From the NCBI GenBank assembly GCA_001939145.1, contig LSRX01000719.1, positions 306,305 to 370,304 on the forward strand: 64,000 nucleotides of DNA, written 5' to 3'. The notes beneath the pieces are model-generated. The model saw only the letters and a list, made by a program, of their open reading frames with translations. It was not told where the DNA came from and did no database searches. Of the stretch, positions 21,501 through 31,879 are shown piece by piece (the first letter of the stretch is position 1; each line of letters begins with the position of its first letter). Source of the stretch: Symbiodinium microadriaticum. Taxonomy: Eukaryota > Sar > Dinophyceae > Suessiales > Symbiodiniaceae. The position numbers were made by a program, and so were the translations under genes.

Positions 21501-24500
21501 ATCTCGGAGCAGGACTTCATTGCCGCTACGCGGGAGATCGGCTTCCGCGGCCGATCTTCTGCGATTTGTGGAGCGTCTTCTGAAAGATACTACCAGTTTC
21601 TACCATTGGCATTACGAATGTTTGTTTTCTTGTTTTTGTTTGTTTCTCCCGCTCTCTCTCTGCTTCCCCTCTCTCCTTTCTCTCCCTCTCTCTCTCTCTC
21701 TCCTGTCTGTCTCAGTCTCTCTCTCACTCTCTCTGTTCTGTAACACAGAAAAACTTTAGACTTGTGTGTAGCATTGTATAACTCATCGTACCACCATTCG
21801 GGGATCCTTCCCTTGATATTAAGACAAGAATAACCTTGTTTTTCTTCTCATTGGCCCCATTGCCTCAAAGCAGTGTTCAGGTGATTGGGGGCTCAGATGG
21901 GCCGAGCAAACTCGAAGGTTTAGACTGTGTGCTGGCAGGCAATGCATCTCACCTCTTTTCGGAGCTGGCTACAGAGAAGGCTTCTCGTCGCCATGGGGTC
22001 GCGCACGGATGCAGGGACTCGGGTCAAGAGTTTAAGGCCTAAGCCCTCAACTTCCTATGCCTTGAAGTTAGGACTATTAGGGCATTAGGGTTTCTGTTCC
22101 ATGGCATCGGGTCTAGAGTTTGAGATCTCGGCTTCCGGGATTGCGATTCAAAGTAGCTTCGTTTCGGTGTTTGCTTAAAAGAGGGGAGGGTTTGGGAGTT
22201 GTGCGCTCGTACAGATCAGTTCTGCAGTGCCCGAGGCCTGGGAAAGGCCTGAAATCTAGGCTTGGATGGCAAGGCATAGCTTGCTTTGGTAGGCCGACCC
22301 CTCCCGTGATGATGGATCTGCTTCGGTTGCGCTGGATCGTGGTTCTTCCAAGCCGCAGATGCCGAATGAAGCCCCAAACCGAATGCTGCAGCAGAGAATT
22401 TCTCGATTCAGATCCCCAGCCGCCAACACCCACAGCATCGCGGCCGTCTGGGGATTTGGAGCTTACCTGGCCCATGAGAAGTAGTAGTCAACCAAGAAAA
22501 GTAGTTGCATTGAATGGGGCCCTGGCCCTTGCAGACCCCTAACGAAACCCCCTATTGCCCCTTATGCCTGTAAAGACCCAATGAGTCACAAGGAACACCC
22601 ATAAACAGACCGTAAGGAACGCTTTGGAAACCCCTAGCTGTCGTGTACCCAAAACCCCATAAACCTGAAAGGCCAGCACCGGTATCTCCCGCGGGGAGTT
22701 TGGCTTCCTCCACATTTGGAGCCTGGGCTTTCCTTAGGCGGTGGAGGATTTGCATTTTGAAGAGTTGTGGGCTTTGGGGTCCTTGGCTGGTGGGGAGTTC
22801 GCATTTTTCCGCAGAGCTTTGCGAGTTGAGGCTGTGGTTTTGTCCAGGGTTTCAGTTCGGTCTTCGCACGAGATATGGGAGCCTCGGGATTTCACACCGG
22901 AGCCGCCAAACAAGTTCAAGAATTCAACAATTCAGTCAAACCCAGGGTTCCGAGACGATTCCAAAACGAGCTGGGATCATAAACCTTTATCTGCAAGCCT
23001 GAACCGTAATCCAAAACTGTAAGTTCGAAAGCCCCGGCAAGCAGCCCATGCATGCAAAACCTGACCGCATATTAAGCCTAAACCCTAAACCCTAAAGCCC
23101 TAAAAGTCTGCTTTGAGTTTAGGATCGCCAACGGACAGCCTGATCGCATCGGCAGCGAAGAGAAGGAGTCGCGTTTCCCGGCCATCGCGAGAAACGCAGG
23201 GCTTCGTGATTTTGGGGTTCGAGTCGCGGGGTTTAAGGCTTCGGGTGTTTAGGATTGGCGTTGCTTTTTCTTGCAGGACACCTAACGGCATGGAGAGATT
23301 CTTCGCCAGAGAGGCTTATGCTTCGCTAAACGAGGTCTGCGGAGTTTTGATGTCGTTGGGGGGTTTCCAGTTTCTGCTGCTGCCAACCGAGACTGCATTG
23401 CACAGCAGGCGACTCAATATCTCTGTCCATCTTACTATCAGTATTTTTGTCTTTCGTTCTGTTGGTGTTCTCATTCCTGTGGCGGTATGTAGCTCTTCTT
23501 CGTTTTGTCGCTGCGTCAGGATTTCATGACAAAGTCAAGCCTCTAGGCACCGTGGACTTTAAGTAGATGTACCCGTCGGCCGGTTCATGGAACCCCACAG
23601 ACATGGTGAATACATAAATGTGCACACTACAATAAACGCGTACAGGTATGTACACACATGCACTTGTAGTTCTCTCTTCATTGGATGTTATGCTATGTCT
23701 TCGTGTTGTCAGAATGGCAGAATCCAGCATTCTAGATCACTGCAGCTTTGGTGCAAGGTTGGGCAAAGCCAGTGGAGCAGTGGCTGCCGCCTGTGAGTGC
23801 ACCAGAGGAGCTGTGGACGCAGGGGATATTAGGTGTCCGGGTTACTTAGTGTTCGTCGCTTCCGATGTTTTCCGATCTTCAACAGTTCGTGATTTTTTCT
23901 TAAACATGGCCCTAAATGTCGTCCCTGAACCAACCGCAAACCGTAGCCCCTAGCCCCCGAGCCTTCCCTCAGGAGAAAGACTGGCGAAGACAGTTCAAGG
24001 CCTTCCCAATCGGGCTTCCGGGGGATGCAACAACCTATTGAACCTACGGTTTAGGGGCTCTACTGGCCATATACCCCTTAAACATGGGATGATAACCTGT
24101 TTTGCAGGGTTTGGGACAGCCGGCCGAGGTCTTGGGAGCAATTTCCTTATACCTCCACATCACTTTTGGTGGATTCCTTTCATTATTCCTGAAGACTGTT
24201 TGAGGCGCTTCGAAACTATAGACCCTAACCGACCTTGTAGACCCTAGACCTACGACACTGCCGATTGATACAAACTGTTATTCTGGGCCTTCCGGTTTTG
24301 GGCCTTCACTGTCCCCGAAGACCGAAGTTTCTCAGATTCGGCAAATCCAGGTAGTTCTTACATCCTGGGTCAGCTTCTCAAACATCGCGGCTTAGGCTTT
24401 CTTTGATGGCTCACAGAAACGTCTCGAGAGTTCAAAGGATTGGTCTACACCCCGTGCTATCTAAACAACAGTGAAGTGTCCCCGATGTGCTGAACCATCC

Positions 24501-25340
24501 CTTTCACTGTGTATGAGACCTGCATTGTGGGCTTGCCCTGACTGGGTGGGAGGCAAGAAAGCATTGTAAACATTTACCAACGACCCCGCCTGCACCCCCT
24601 ACACCCTAAACTGTAACACCACCCTAGAAAAGCATGGAACCCTAACCCTAAACCACCAGGCCTTAAATGAGAGTTTAGGGATTTTTGTCGCCCTGAACCA
24701 CTTTATCCTGAAGCCGTAAACCCGTGTGACAGACGCTGCTGCTCAAATCCTACCAGAACTACGTGCGCGCCTGGCGGCAAGGGCTGGATCGTGACCGGAA
24801 TGGGCAACTGGACTACAACGAGCGCCTTGGCTGAGTCGTAGGATCGTAGGGTATATTATGGTATATTTATCATGAAAATGATTATTGCTTATTCGTCAGT
24901 AGAGGATGTAGAATGTAGAAGCAGTTCGTTAGGGTCTATAAGGTTTACAGTCCAAAACCTGCTCCAGTTGCACCCTGAGTGCTCCCGTACATCCATGCGG
25001 CTCCATGTCGATGGTGCCTTGGAGCAGTTTGCATACCTGTAGTTTGTCAAAGTACGAACGTAAACGCGGACCGTTCCAAAATGCAGGCTCCCAGATTCCA
25101 TCGCCGCCGAATTCAGTGCTGACCCTACAGCCAAAGCCCTATCACACTCTAAAGCGTCCCAAAATCCCAAAACCCTAAACTCTAAGCCCGAAAGCACCTA
25201 CGCTACTAGCGCCGATGTAAAAATCAAAGACTTGTACTGGTTTTCTCAGGTTCAAAATGGCCGTGAAAGATGTCGGCTTCGCTGGGAATGCCCGTGAGCT
25301 GTGGCATCAGCTCGATGAGAATGGCAACGGGGTGGTGGGG
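17269..25340 (+). CDS. Multi-EF-hand calcium-binding protein, 5' part (11 exons chained)
   Basis: Exons are 17269-17365, 17620-17648, 18335-18395, 18736-18787, 19075-19149, 19635-19680, 21500-21549, 21939-21979, 23277-23334, 24733-24821 and 25250-25340. Most joins keep frame; 6/7 and 8/9 are tentative. The chain begins with a basic helix (RKRKEQIRQDFHKLLVKKYG). It then gives EF loops DVNQDGKLSFFE, DLDRSGFISLAE, DSEDNPKISEQD, a degenerate fourth, DRDRNGQLDYNE and the start of a sixth, DENGNGVV. Spacers are 21 residues within pairs (three cases) and 30 between loops 2 and 3, typical of long dinoflagellate EF-hand proteins. Donors include GC, GA and GT. Introns are 250-1,820 nt and carry telomere-like repeats. 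The true start was not found; the gene should begin before 17269. It probably acts as a calcium sensor; the partner is unknown. Confidence 0.7.
17366..17619 (+). other. EF-hand gene intron made of telomere-like repeats (GC-AG)
   Basis: Between GCAG|GCACAC and AGAG|GCGCC, the 254 nt are largely degenerate CCCTAAA words. AGGC is repeated at both ends. Splicing yields Lys-Tyr-Gly-Thr-Ile-Ala-Gly-Ala-Trp-Lys leading into loop 1. Confidence 0.65.
18440..18540. repeat. AGT/AGC trinucleotide repeat inside an EF-hand intron
   Basis: A GTAGTAGAAAGTAGCAGAAG-type start passes into a CAG run at about 18497-18530. It lies in the intron between the third and fourth EF-hand exons. Confidence 0.85.
21645..21735. 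repeat. CT-rich repeat in an EF-hand intron
   Basis: A (CT)n/(TCTC)n block lies in the intron between the exons ending at 21549 and starting at 21939. Confidence 0.8.
24519..24560. repeat. Dispersed repeat fragment (partner near 4641-4690)
   Basis: CTGGGTGGGAGGCAA and the preceding GCATTGTGGGCTTG resemble GCAATGCGGGCTGG...CTGGGTGGGAGGCAA at 4641-4690. Confidence 0.5.
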
Positions 25341-26402
25341 GCCTCATAGGGCTGAAGGTCTAGGAAAACATAATGTCTACAGTGTACAGCTTTCACTGCT
25401 TCAGCTGCAACCTTGCATGCAACCCAGGAGGGCGGATCAGTTGATGTAGTAAATGTAGTAATGGAGTACCATTATGTGCCGTCGTTGTCCAAGCGGAGCA
25501 GGAAGCCAAATCTCTGGACAAGTGACACCCAACTAGAAGCCGCCACCACCACCAACAACAACACCAGCAGCATCAACGACGACGACAAAACGACGACAAC
25601 AGCGACCACAGCCACAACCACAGCCACCACCACCACCACCACCACCACCACAACAACAACAACAACAACCTCAACAACCTCAACGACGACGACAACAACA
25701 ACAACAACAACAACCTCAACAACGAGTACGACGACGACAACGACAACGACAGCAACAACAGCAGCAACAGCAACACAGCAAAATGTCAACGACGCTCGGC
25801 AAAAAAACCATATTCCAAAAGCAATGCCGCCAAAACGGAATGCATTTCCAGAATAAAGACCCGAAGCTGTTGAGCACTTCACAGTGCACTCGACGGGTCA
25901 TTGCCGAGGTGAGCCTTTGGGAGCTGGACCTCGACACAGCCGAACCTCTTCCGCGCTTTAGCCCGTTACACACCCTCTTCTCGGCAAAATTAAAATTAAG
26001 GGTTAAGGGTTTGGGGCCCCGCACCGTTACACCCTCTTGTCGGCATGTAGGGCTACTGGTGAGGTTTTCGGCTCCCGTGCCGTTTCTGGCGACTATACCA
26101 GCTAGCTTTGTAATGCTGCTGCACATCGTCTGAATATGTGCTTTTTTCTTGTGCATGTCTGTCAGTGTCTGATTGGGTTTGTTCGGGGTAGGGCTTCCGT
26201 CAAGTAGTGCCTGGCATGTTGAAATTGAAAGGATTCCCTCAAGAGTTCTTTTGCCGGCTGTGGTGGCTTGGAACGCCATCCCGATGCAAGATCATGTGAG
26301 GATAGCCCAGAATCCAAAACACTGTAATGAACCGTACCGGCAGCAGCCAAGCCAGAAGCAGCTGAATTGGCACGACAGCTATTCGCAGCCCACCCACCCA
26401 CC
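25341..26402. other. Intron or intergenic stretch with CAA/CCA/CGA repeat
   Basis: After the last chained EF-hand exon the DNA is low complexity (25530-25790). It is then mixed, with telomere-like words near 25990-26020, up to the assembly gap. I see no further exon with confidence. Confidence 0.4.
25530..25790. repeat. CCA/CAA/CGA trinucleotide repeat
   Basis: ACC, ACA and ACG units alternate, giving Thr-rich or Val-rich frames on the two strands. It is low-complexity DNA and not a gene. Confidence 0.9.
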
Positions 26403-26983
26403 NNNNNNNNNNNNNNNNNNNNNNNNNNNNNNNNNNNNNNNNNNNNNNNNNNNNNNNNNNNNNNNNNNNNNNNNNNNNNNNNNNNNNNNNNNNNNNNNNN
26501 NNNNNNNNNNNNNNNNNNNNNNNNNNNNNNNNNNNNNNNNNNNNNNNNNNNNNNNNNNNNNNNNNNNNNNNNNNNNNNNNNNNNNNNNNNNNNNNNNNNN
26601 NNNNNNNNNNNNNNNNNNNNNNNNNNNNNNNNNNNNNNNNNNNNNNNNNNNNNNNNNNNNNNNNNNNNNNNNNNNNNNNNNNNNNNNNNNNNNNNNNNNN
26701 NNNNNNNNNNNNNNNNNNNNNNNNNNNNNNNNNNNNNNNNNNNNNNNNNNNNNNNNNNNNNNNNNNNNNNNNNNNNNNNNNNNNNNNNNNNNNNNNNNNN
26801 NNNNNNNNNNNNNNNNNNNNNNNNNNNNNNNNNNNNNNNNNNNNNNNNNNNNNNNNNNNNNNNNNNNNNNNNNNNNNNNNNNNNNNNNNNNNNNNNNNNN
26901 NNNNNNNNNNNNNNNNNNNNNNNNNNNNNNNNNNNNNNNNNNNNNNNNNNNNNNNNNNNNNNNNNNNNNNNNNNNNNNNNNNN
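26403..26983. other. Assembly gap (581 N)
   Basis: The run of N directly precedes the first copy of a tandem duplication, so the gap probably covers repeat sequence that could not be assembled. EF-hand exons may also be hidden here. Confidence 0.99.
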
Positions 26984-27936
26984 GCGTGGCATGCGGCCAG
27001 CAACAAGAACTTGTCCTGGCTTAGCCGCGACCCTGTGCCACATGCTTCAAAAAACTTGAAGACCTGATTGCCGCACCGGTGCATGTAAAGCATTGCAAAT
27101 CTGACAACTGCCATGACTTGCCCTGAGCTTGGGCTGCGGCGTGTCAGATCTTGCGCTGCATTTGTGTGCCTTCCATGGAACCCCAGCCATGCCTCCAGCC
27201 TTTGGCCTTCTGCGACGAGTAAGGTATTACTTGCACACCTTGTCTTCGTCCACGGCATCGTCTCCGGCATGCAGAACTGCATTCGCCGGCTGACTTTCTG
27301 GCGTCACAGACCAGCTTCCGCAAAAGTGCGAGTTTCCGAAACTTGTGCCTGGGGACCCGATACCGTACCTCACCGGACACACATCTGCTGAAGATACAGC
27401 GTGTTCTCGTATAAAGCCGACAACGGGAGCAAAAAAGGACAAAAATACTGTTGCCGACAACTCTACCTGACACTCTGGTCGAAACATCGATGGACGGGAG
27501 AACATGGCAGCACCAATTTCAAGGAATCAAAGCCATTTGGCTCCTAAAACTTGCGCGCTGGGGGCATGCTTGCGTTCGTGACACAAGACGTCTGTGAAAT
27601 CTTGGGCCCGCCTGCTCCGGGTTTCCGATGTTGCCTGTAGTTGCGAGCTGCACCTTTCATCTCTGACTCGCCAGACCCGGCCCGCGTGCGATTTTGCTGC
27701 ATCGTCCAGCTTCATCGTTCCACGAAGTTCGTGGCCCTAAGAATTCATTGAGCAAATCATGACGCTTGAGATGCTTGAGCCAAAATGTATCAACGTGTTT
27801 CTCACTCTCTTTGTATCCTCCCTGCTTCTCCCCTCTGTTGGCTACCCGCCCAACTCCACCCGCCCATGTCTCACCCCTGCCCACTTCCCCATCCACTCCC
27901 ATCCCACTCCCCACTCCCCACCATGCCATTGCACGC
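26984..27936. repeat. Tandem duplication, copy 1
   Basis: The copy starts GCGTGGCATGCGGCCAGCAA at the gap edge and is repeated 1,267 bases downstream with only scattered substitutions and small indels. Its 5' end is cut by the gap. It contains CCCACTCCC-type repeats towards its end (27850-27925). It is probably not coding: indels of 5 and 7 bases between copies shift every frame. Confidence 0.9.
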
Positions 27937-28250
27937 ACACCAGTGCTCCACTCAGTCCCCTCTCACTCTCTGCTCCGCTCCCTCCGCTCCGCGCCGCTCC
28001 ACTCCCACTCCCATCCGTTCACGCAGCTTGGACCTTTGCGATGGAAGGAGCTGGTGCTGTGTGTGTAAAAACAAAAGTATACTCACGCGTCTAATGTCTT
28101 TATATTTATCAGCATACACACAGGTAATGTAACAAGAATCCACAACCACGTGGTAACACAATGGGCTCAGTTCAGCCGTCAATGTCTTATGTGCCTGGCA
28201 CAAAGCAGGCCGAGCACTGGTTCAACGCACCAGTCGGGCGTGGCACTGAT
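27937..28250. other. Spacer between duplicated copies
   Basis: It holds a pyrimidine-rich CTCCGCTCCG block and then unique sequence up to GGCACTGAT, immediately before copy 2. It is probably part of the repeated unit whose other copy is lost in the gap. Confidence 0.5.
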
Positions 28251-29231
28251 GCGTGGCATGCGGCCAGCAACAAGAACTTGTCCTGGCTTAGCCGCGACCC
28301 TGTGCCACATGCTTCAAAAAACTTGAAGACCTGATTGCCGCACCGGTGCATGTAAAGCATTGCAAATCTGACAACTGCCATGACTTGCCCTGAGCTTGGG
28401 CTGTGGCGTGTCAGACCTTGCATTGCTTTTGTGTGCCTTCCATGCACCATGGAACCCCAGCCATGCCTCCAGCCTTTGGCCTTCTGCGACACGTGAGGTA
28501 TTACTTGCACGCCTTGTCTTCGTCCACGGCATCGTCTCCGGCATGCAGAACTGCATTCGCCGGCTGACTTTCTGGCGTCACAGACCAGCTTCCGCAAAAG
28601 TGCGAGTTTCCGAAACTTGTGCCTGGGGAACCGATACCTCACCGGACACAGATCTGTTGAAGATGCAGTGTGTTCCCGTATGAAGCCGACAACGGGAGCA
28701 AAAAAGGACAAAAATACTGTTGCCGCTACTCTACCTGAAATTCTGGTCGAAACATCGATGGACGGGAGAACATGGCAGCACCAATTGCAAGGAATCACTG
28801 AAGCTCATATAATAACCTTTACTAAGCTTTATTGGCTCCTGAAACTGGCACGTTGGGGCATGCTCGGCTTCGTGACACATGACGTCCGTGAAATCTTGGG
28901 CCCATCTGCTCCGGGTTTCCGATGTTGCCTGTCTTTGCGAGCTGCACCTATCATCTCTGACTCGCCAGACCCGGCCCGCGTGCGGTTTTGTTGCTTCGTC
29001 CAACTTCATCGTTCCACGAAGTTCGTGGCCCTAAGAATTCATTGAGCAACTCATGACGCTTGAGATGCTTGAGCCAAAATGTATCAACGTGTTTCTCACT
29101 CTCTTTGTGTCCTCCCTGCTTCTCCCCTCTGTTGGCTACCGGCCCAACTCCACTCTCCCATGTCTCACGCCTACCCGCTTCCCAATCCAGTCCCATCCCA
29201 CTCCCCACTCCCCACCACGCCATTGCACGCC
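28251..29231. repeat. Tandem duplication, copy 2
   Basis: Matches copy 1 from GCGTGGCATGCGGCCAGCAA through the CCCACTCCCC block. It carries a 7-base insertion near 28445 and a longer rearranged patch near 28797-28850. It is followed by a GCACGCCC repeat (29227-29260). A 203-codon frame on the minus strand is shifted in copy 1 and is not called. Confidence 0.9.
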
Positions 29232-29300
29232 CGCACGCACGCACGCCCGCCCGCCCGCCTGTGGGAAAGTCCGAATTCCCCAGACCCTTTTCAGGCACTG

Positions 29301-30668
29301 CTACACGACTTCCACGAATGTGGCTTGGCTTCGGGCGGATCTTGGAGTTGAGGGTTTAGCTGCGGGCCTAGGGTCGTGCATTCGGTTGCCGTGAGCCCCA
29401 AATCCTTTTGCCCATTGAGCAGGATCGTGACGCACCTGGCAGCAGAAACTCGTTCTTTTGGGTTTCGGGCTGGCGATGTCAATGGGCAGGGTTTGGAGAC
29501 CGACAGGGTCTAAAGCTTTAGAGCAGTTTGGGCTGACGTTGCAAGCCAGTTGCAAAAGGTTTGTTTGGGCTTCCTGGTGGTCGACCACGTAACCTCTGAT
29601 TTTCGGCTGTCGTGGGAGTAGAAGGTTGCTTCGTAGTTGTCCTACAAGTGTGCGGTAGCTTTTGAAGCAAGATTATTTATAGTGTTTTGCCCCGTGTCCT
29701 CACCCGGCGCTTGACCCTGAAGCCCTTGGCGGCCAGAAATCCCGAAAGCCGGGACTGCACTGCTTCTGCTTCTGCTTCTGCAGCCCCTGGACTGTCCATC
29801 ATGCTGGAATGCAACGACGACGGTGCCGCGACCGGTCTATCCCCGAAGTTAAGGATGCCTTGGTACTTGAATTTGTACTAAGCACGGATCCTCTTCTGCT
29901 GGTCAACAGGGGGTTCCTTATTTTCCGAATGCCCCCATGCAACGCAGAGGCCGAAATGGTGAGACCGCCGTTTGGTGGCGGTCATGGTCACGGTGTAGAA
30001 CTATCCTGGGTTCTTCAGGACGAGCATCTGTAGATCATGTTACATGTTGGTTGGAGCTTGGTAACCGCCTTCGCCTCAAACTCGAAGCCCCAAAAGACAT
30101 CCTTCTAACTTGGGCACGCGCAGAGGTGCTGAAGCCAGCTATGGATCCTGGGAGGTTCTGCTTGGGGGGCTTTCTCGGGTGAGAGCTAAAGTGTCGGGGT
30201 TCCAGAGATTCGGGTCTTAGGCTTAGGTGATTTCTTTGGCTGCGGGGCTTTCGATTAGGTCCCAAGGGTCAGGTGAGTACACACTGAGGTTTGTGAAGGA
30301 ATCCTGCAAGAACGTTCGGGTTGTGATTTGGCTTTTGGCGCTTTCCATCTGCACGCCGTCAGTCTCAAGCCCAAATCCTAAGCACACGGCACGCGTCCTG
30401 AACCGGTGCCCTTATCCTGAATATCCCAGAATCCTCTGCAACCTGCTGCAAGTCTGAAACAGAGAAACACGGGCGTACATACGTACATGCCTGCCTGCCT
30501 GCCTGCCTATCTACCTAGCTACCTACCTCCCGTACCTACCGACATGCATATCATGAGATTCTGTTTACACACACATACGACCGTACAGCCCCCTACTGTA
30601 TGAAGCCCGAGAGGAACCTGGTATACGTCCCAAAAGAAGCAGCCTTTCAGACGACCCAAGCTGGGAAG
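29301..30668. other. Telomere-like and mixed filler
   Basis: No confident exon is seen. A CTGC/CTAC tetranucleotide run lies at 30485-30540. Exons joining EF-hand loop 6 to loop 7 must lie between 25.3 and 30.7 kb if the gene is continuous, but I could not find them. Confidence 0.4.
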
Positions 30669-30743
30669 GCCACGTGGCACGAAGTCATGGACCTCAGAGG
30701 CGATGACCGCGTGAAGATGGCCGACTTCCGCTTCGGTTGCCAG
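30669..30743 (+). CDS. EF-hand exon (loop 7)
   Basis: The exon follows GGGAAG and reads ATWHEVM, then loop DLRGDDRVKMAD, then FRFGCQ, ending at CAG|GCTCC (GC donor). Loop positions 1, 5 and 12 are acidic, with V at position 8. It joins in phase to the exon at 31438. It probably belongs to the EF-hand gene that starts near 17.3 kb; loops between 25.3 and 30.7 kb are missing from view. Confidence 0.6.
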
Positions 30744-31437
30744 GCTCCTTCGTGGGTTTTTTTGGAGTTTAGGGATTGGGGTTCGAGGGCTCCAGTCCAA
30801 AGGAGATGGTTTTGTGAGGGGTGATAAAGGTTTGGGGGTTTTGGTTTATGAGGGTTTGTCGAGTTCTGTTGAGTTTTAGTTGTTCGTCTAAGCTGGGGTT
30901 GCTTCTGATTCTGTTTAGGGGCCTGGGGGTCATTCAGTGTGCTACAGTACAAACGCCGACGGATCATTGAATATGTTAGTGTTATGTGTATGTTGGGTCC
31001 AACGGGCCTACAGGTATAATATAAAGGTCCACGGCTTCAGGGCCGGGGTTTGTGATCTAGAGCTCAAGCTTAGGGTGATAGTCTGCAGGTCATTCCATAC
31101 TGTTCACAAGGTAAGCTTTGAGATCAGATCAGGTCTGCCAATGGTACCCTGTTACGCTTTGATCCTGGGCTTTCATTGTGAACTGTAAACAACCGGAACA
31201 AGGATTTCCTTGTTGAAAAGGGGATGATGCTGCGGAGAAAGGTGGAAGCTTTGAGAATACTACGGGTGTCTTTCCGCACACATGAACCGCATATGGGCTG
31301 CGGCTGAAGGGTTTCTTCCCGGTTGAGGTTGAGCAGGGCAAGACATCCCCAAAGCCTATTCCATGTCTTGAGGCCCGTGTAACATCAAGTGCCTCTAAGA
31401 TTGAGGGGGTTCGGTGTAGGGCCCCGAAACCTGGGAG

Positions 31438-31498
31438 GCGATGGGTTACAAAGGCGACATCAACCTCATGTTCGACCTGCTCGATGTGTCTTGGCCGA
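31438..31498 (+). CDS. EF-hand exon (spacer and start of loop 8)
   Basis: After CTGGGAG the exon reads AMGYKGDINLMFDLL and then D-V-S-W, the first residues of a further loop. Joined to the exon ending at 30743, the spacer FRFGCQAMGYKG + DINLMFDLL is exactly 21 residues, as in loops 1-2, 3-4 and 5-6. The intron 30744-31437 is GC-AG with AGGC at both ends. The 3' end is uncertain (31485-31498). The next exon was not identified; the protease gene begins 380 nt downstream. Confidence 0.6.
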
Positions 31499-31879
31499 GG
31501 CACTCGTTGCTGAACACTCGCAGCCCAGCAAGGAGTTCACGCAGTCGCTTTCCGCTTTAGTGTCATGTGTCATGGCTGTTTGCTTCTATGGTAACGTGGT
31601 ATTGATATGCCGTGGCGCCCCTCTCAAAGCCAAGCCCAACTTTTCGACCCAAAACAACTGGCTCAAGCACGAACAGCTTTTCGGAAGGATAGCCCTCAGG
31701 CACTGGGCGGTGCTTTGATGCCACAGATTTCTAAAGACACGTCAATGCCACGAATTTATCGGGCATCTTTGCAATGCTCATTTTTCCCCAAACAACGATT
31801 CCTAGGTCCTAGGTATTTGGCATCCTTCCTTCGTCTTTCTTCTGACGCCACAAAGGCCCAGAATTCGATCGCTGTCGCC

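Noticed and set aside
25413-25882. Thr-rich and Val-rich frames
   Set aside because: They are produced by the CCA/CAA/CGA repeat; no domain or splice context.
26162-27282. Frames of 230-347 codons
   Set aside because: Most of their length is the run of N in the assembly gap.
28187-28798. 203-codon minus-strand frame in duplication copy 2
   Set aside because: Copy 1 carries a 7-base and other indels relative to copy 2 that shift this frame, so it is not conserved as protein.
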